This document shows positions 63,212-64,000 of a stretch of DNA of 64,000 nucleotides, piece after piece. Below the pieces are notes generated by a model that had not been told where the DNA came from, searched no databases, and saw only the letters and a program-made list of their open reading frames with translations. Position numbers and translations under genes: made by a program. Each line of letters begins with the position of its first letter. Positions within the stretch are counted from its first letter, which is position 1. Source of the stretch: Arthrobacter sp. SDTb3-6. Lineage in GTDB: Bacteria; Actinomycetota; Actinomycetes; Actinomycetales; Micrococcaceae. The stretch covers positions 62,001 through 126,000 of the forward strand of contig NZ_JAAMFN010000007.1 in NCBI RefSeq assembly GCF_013376095.1, given 5' to 3'.

Positions 63212-64000
63212 ATGCCCAAAAATAAGCGTTCCACATCCCTGGCCATCCTTGCCGCATCCGCCGTGCTGGGTGCCATGGCCCTCACCGGTTGTGCTGGCGG
63301 CCACACCGCCAATGTAGGCAAGACGTCCGACGGAATTCTGCGCATCCCCCGCGAAGATACCGCCACCTTCACCAGCAACTTCAACCCCTTTTCCCCCACC
63401 GCCTTGCCTATGACCGATCAGGCAGTCTTTGAGCCGCTGCTTATTGTGAATCCCATGACCGGCAAGGCTGTCCCGTGGTTGGGCAAATCATGGACCGTTG
63501 ACTCCAACGGCAAGGGCGTGACCTTCACGTTGCGAAGCGATGTCAAGTGGTCAGATGGTCAGCCCATGACTGCGGCTGATGTTGTTAGCACGTTCACCTT
63601 GGCCAAGAAGATTCAGGGCGGCTATTCCTACCTCTCGAAAGTAAGCGCGGTCAACCCGAGCACTGTTCGCTTTGATTTCAACAAGGCCTACTCACCCGGG
63701 CTGTACGAGATCGGCGCGCAGGTCATTGTGCCCGAACACGTCTGGTCTAAAGTCAGCGACCCGGCCAAGTTCACCAACGCCAACCCCGTCGGAACCGGCC
63801 CGTACACGAAGGTTTCGCATTTCCAGACCCAATCCTATGAGCTGGATAAGAACCCAAACTACTGGCAGCCGCAGAAGCAGCAGATCAACGGGATTGAAAT
63901 GCTGGCCTTCGCAGGTAACTCCGGCGCCAACCTGGCCTTTGAAAACGGCGACGTCGACTGGAGCGATCAGTTCATTCCCTCGATCCAAAAGAGCTATGTG
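63212..64000 (+). CDS. Family 5 solute-binding lipoprotein (partial, runs off the window)
   Basis: At least 263 residues are encoded without a stop. The start has a lipoprotein signal (KRSTSLAILAASAVLGAMA, lipobox LTGCAG). The mature part matches oligopeptide-type binding proteins: FNPFSPTALPM, VPWLGKSWTVD, FTLRSDVKWSDGQPMTAADV and TGPYTKVSHFQTQSYELDKN. In actinobacteria, family 5 transporters next to a LacI gene often carry oligosaccharides such as beta-glucosides or xylo-oligosaccharides; the ligand here is unknown. ATG 63212; the ribosome site is weak. Confidence 0.88.
   Translation, partial: MPKNKRSTSLAILAASAVLGAMALTGCAGGHTANVGKTSDGILRIPREDTATFTSNFNPFSPTALPMTDQAVFEPLLIVNPMTGKAVPWLGKSWTVDSNGKGVTFTLRSDVKWSDGQPMTAADVVSTFTLAKKIQGGYSYLSKVSAVNPSTVRFDFNKAYSPGLYEIGAQVIVPEHVWSKVSDPAKFTNANPVGTGPYTKVSHFQTQSYELDKNPNYWQPQKQQINGIEMLAFAGNSGANLAFENGDVDWSDQFIPSIQKSYV

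Overview
The window is high-GC DNA with dense, mostly short-spaced genes, AGGAG-type ribosome binding sites and frequent GTG/TTG starts. Protein families (HD/LuxR regulators, DHA2 drug exporters, FCD regulators, Abi-like HEPN proteins, a GH91 inulin fructotransferase remnant) fit a soil actinobacterium, most likely of the Arthrobacter group (Micrococcaceae). This assignment is inference from protein character; no rRNA or other taxonomic marker is present.

Region 1 (0-31.6 kb) is a catabolic island for phenolic compounds. It holds a formylglycine-generating enzyme with its sulfatase; a ring-cleavage set (type I extradiol dioxygenase, fumarylacetoacetate-hydrolase-family hydrolase, FAD aromatic hydroxylase); a SsuABC/TauABC-type importer; a decayed aldehyde dehydrogenase and two decayed head-to-head zinc alcohol dehydrogenases; and a complete IS1634-like insertion sequence. 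Next comes a tight operon of an HpaB-type oxygenase, an MmgE/PrpD protein and an unusual reductase in which an HpaC-like flavin reductase is fused to a whole GntR/FCD regulator. An MHS transporter, an NtaA-like flavin monooxygenase, a LysR regulator with a vanillyl-alcohol-oxidase-family flavoprotein, and a GntR regulator divergent from a Baeyer-Villiger monooxygenase plus carboxylesterase complete it. The last three enzymes together match a 4-alkylphenol to 4-hydroxyacetophenone to hydroquinone route. A 12-bp palindrome (AGAATATATTCT, up to one mismatch) recurs before the dioxygenase operon and twice between the hpaB-like operon and the transporter, suggesting one regulon.

Region 2 (32-42 kb) is a sugar module (mannose-6-phosphate isomerase and DeoR on one strand; MalEFG-type importer, class II aldolase and an ADP-dependent-type sugar kinase on the other), then a nitrilase-family hydrolase with an APC permease.

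Region 3 (42-49 kb) is decaying: an inulin fructotransferase fragment, a frameshifted HD/LuxR regulator with a 24-bp duplication at its end, a frameshifted hypothetical gene and an ECF sigma/anti-sigma remnant, between an intact hydrolase, a PF03640 lipoprotein and a small membrane protein.

Region 4 (49-59.3 kb) is a redox/stress block: NmrA-like and XRE/MmyB genes divergent from a DHA2 exporter, then a broken aldo/keto reductase and a long same-strand run (alcohol dehydrogenase, two aldo/keto reductases, NTF2-like, Na+/H+ antiporter, internally deleted carboxymuconolactone decarboxylase, cupin).

Region 5 (59.3-64 kb) is gene-poor, with a tRNA 3'-end-like fragment, an Abi-like HEPN gene with an internal amber codon, a 17-bp tandem repeat, and a LacI regulator with a perfect palindromic operator followed by a family 5 solute-binding lipoprotein cut by the window end. 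Many disrupted genes carry single-base frameshifts; sequencing error is an alternative, but most neighbours are intact.
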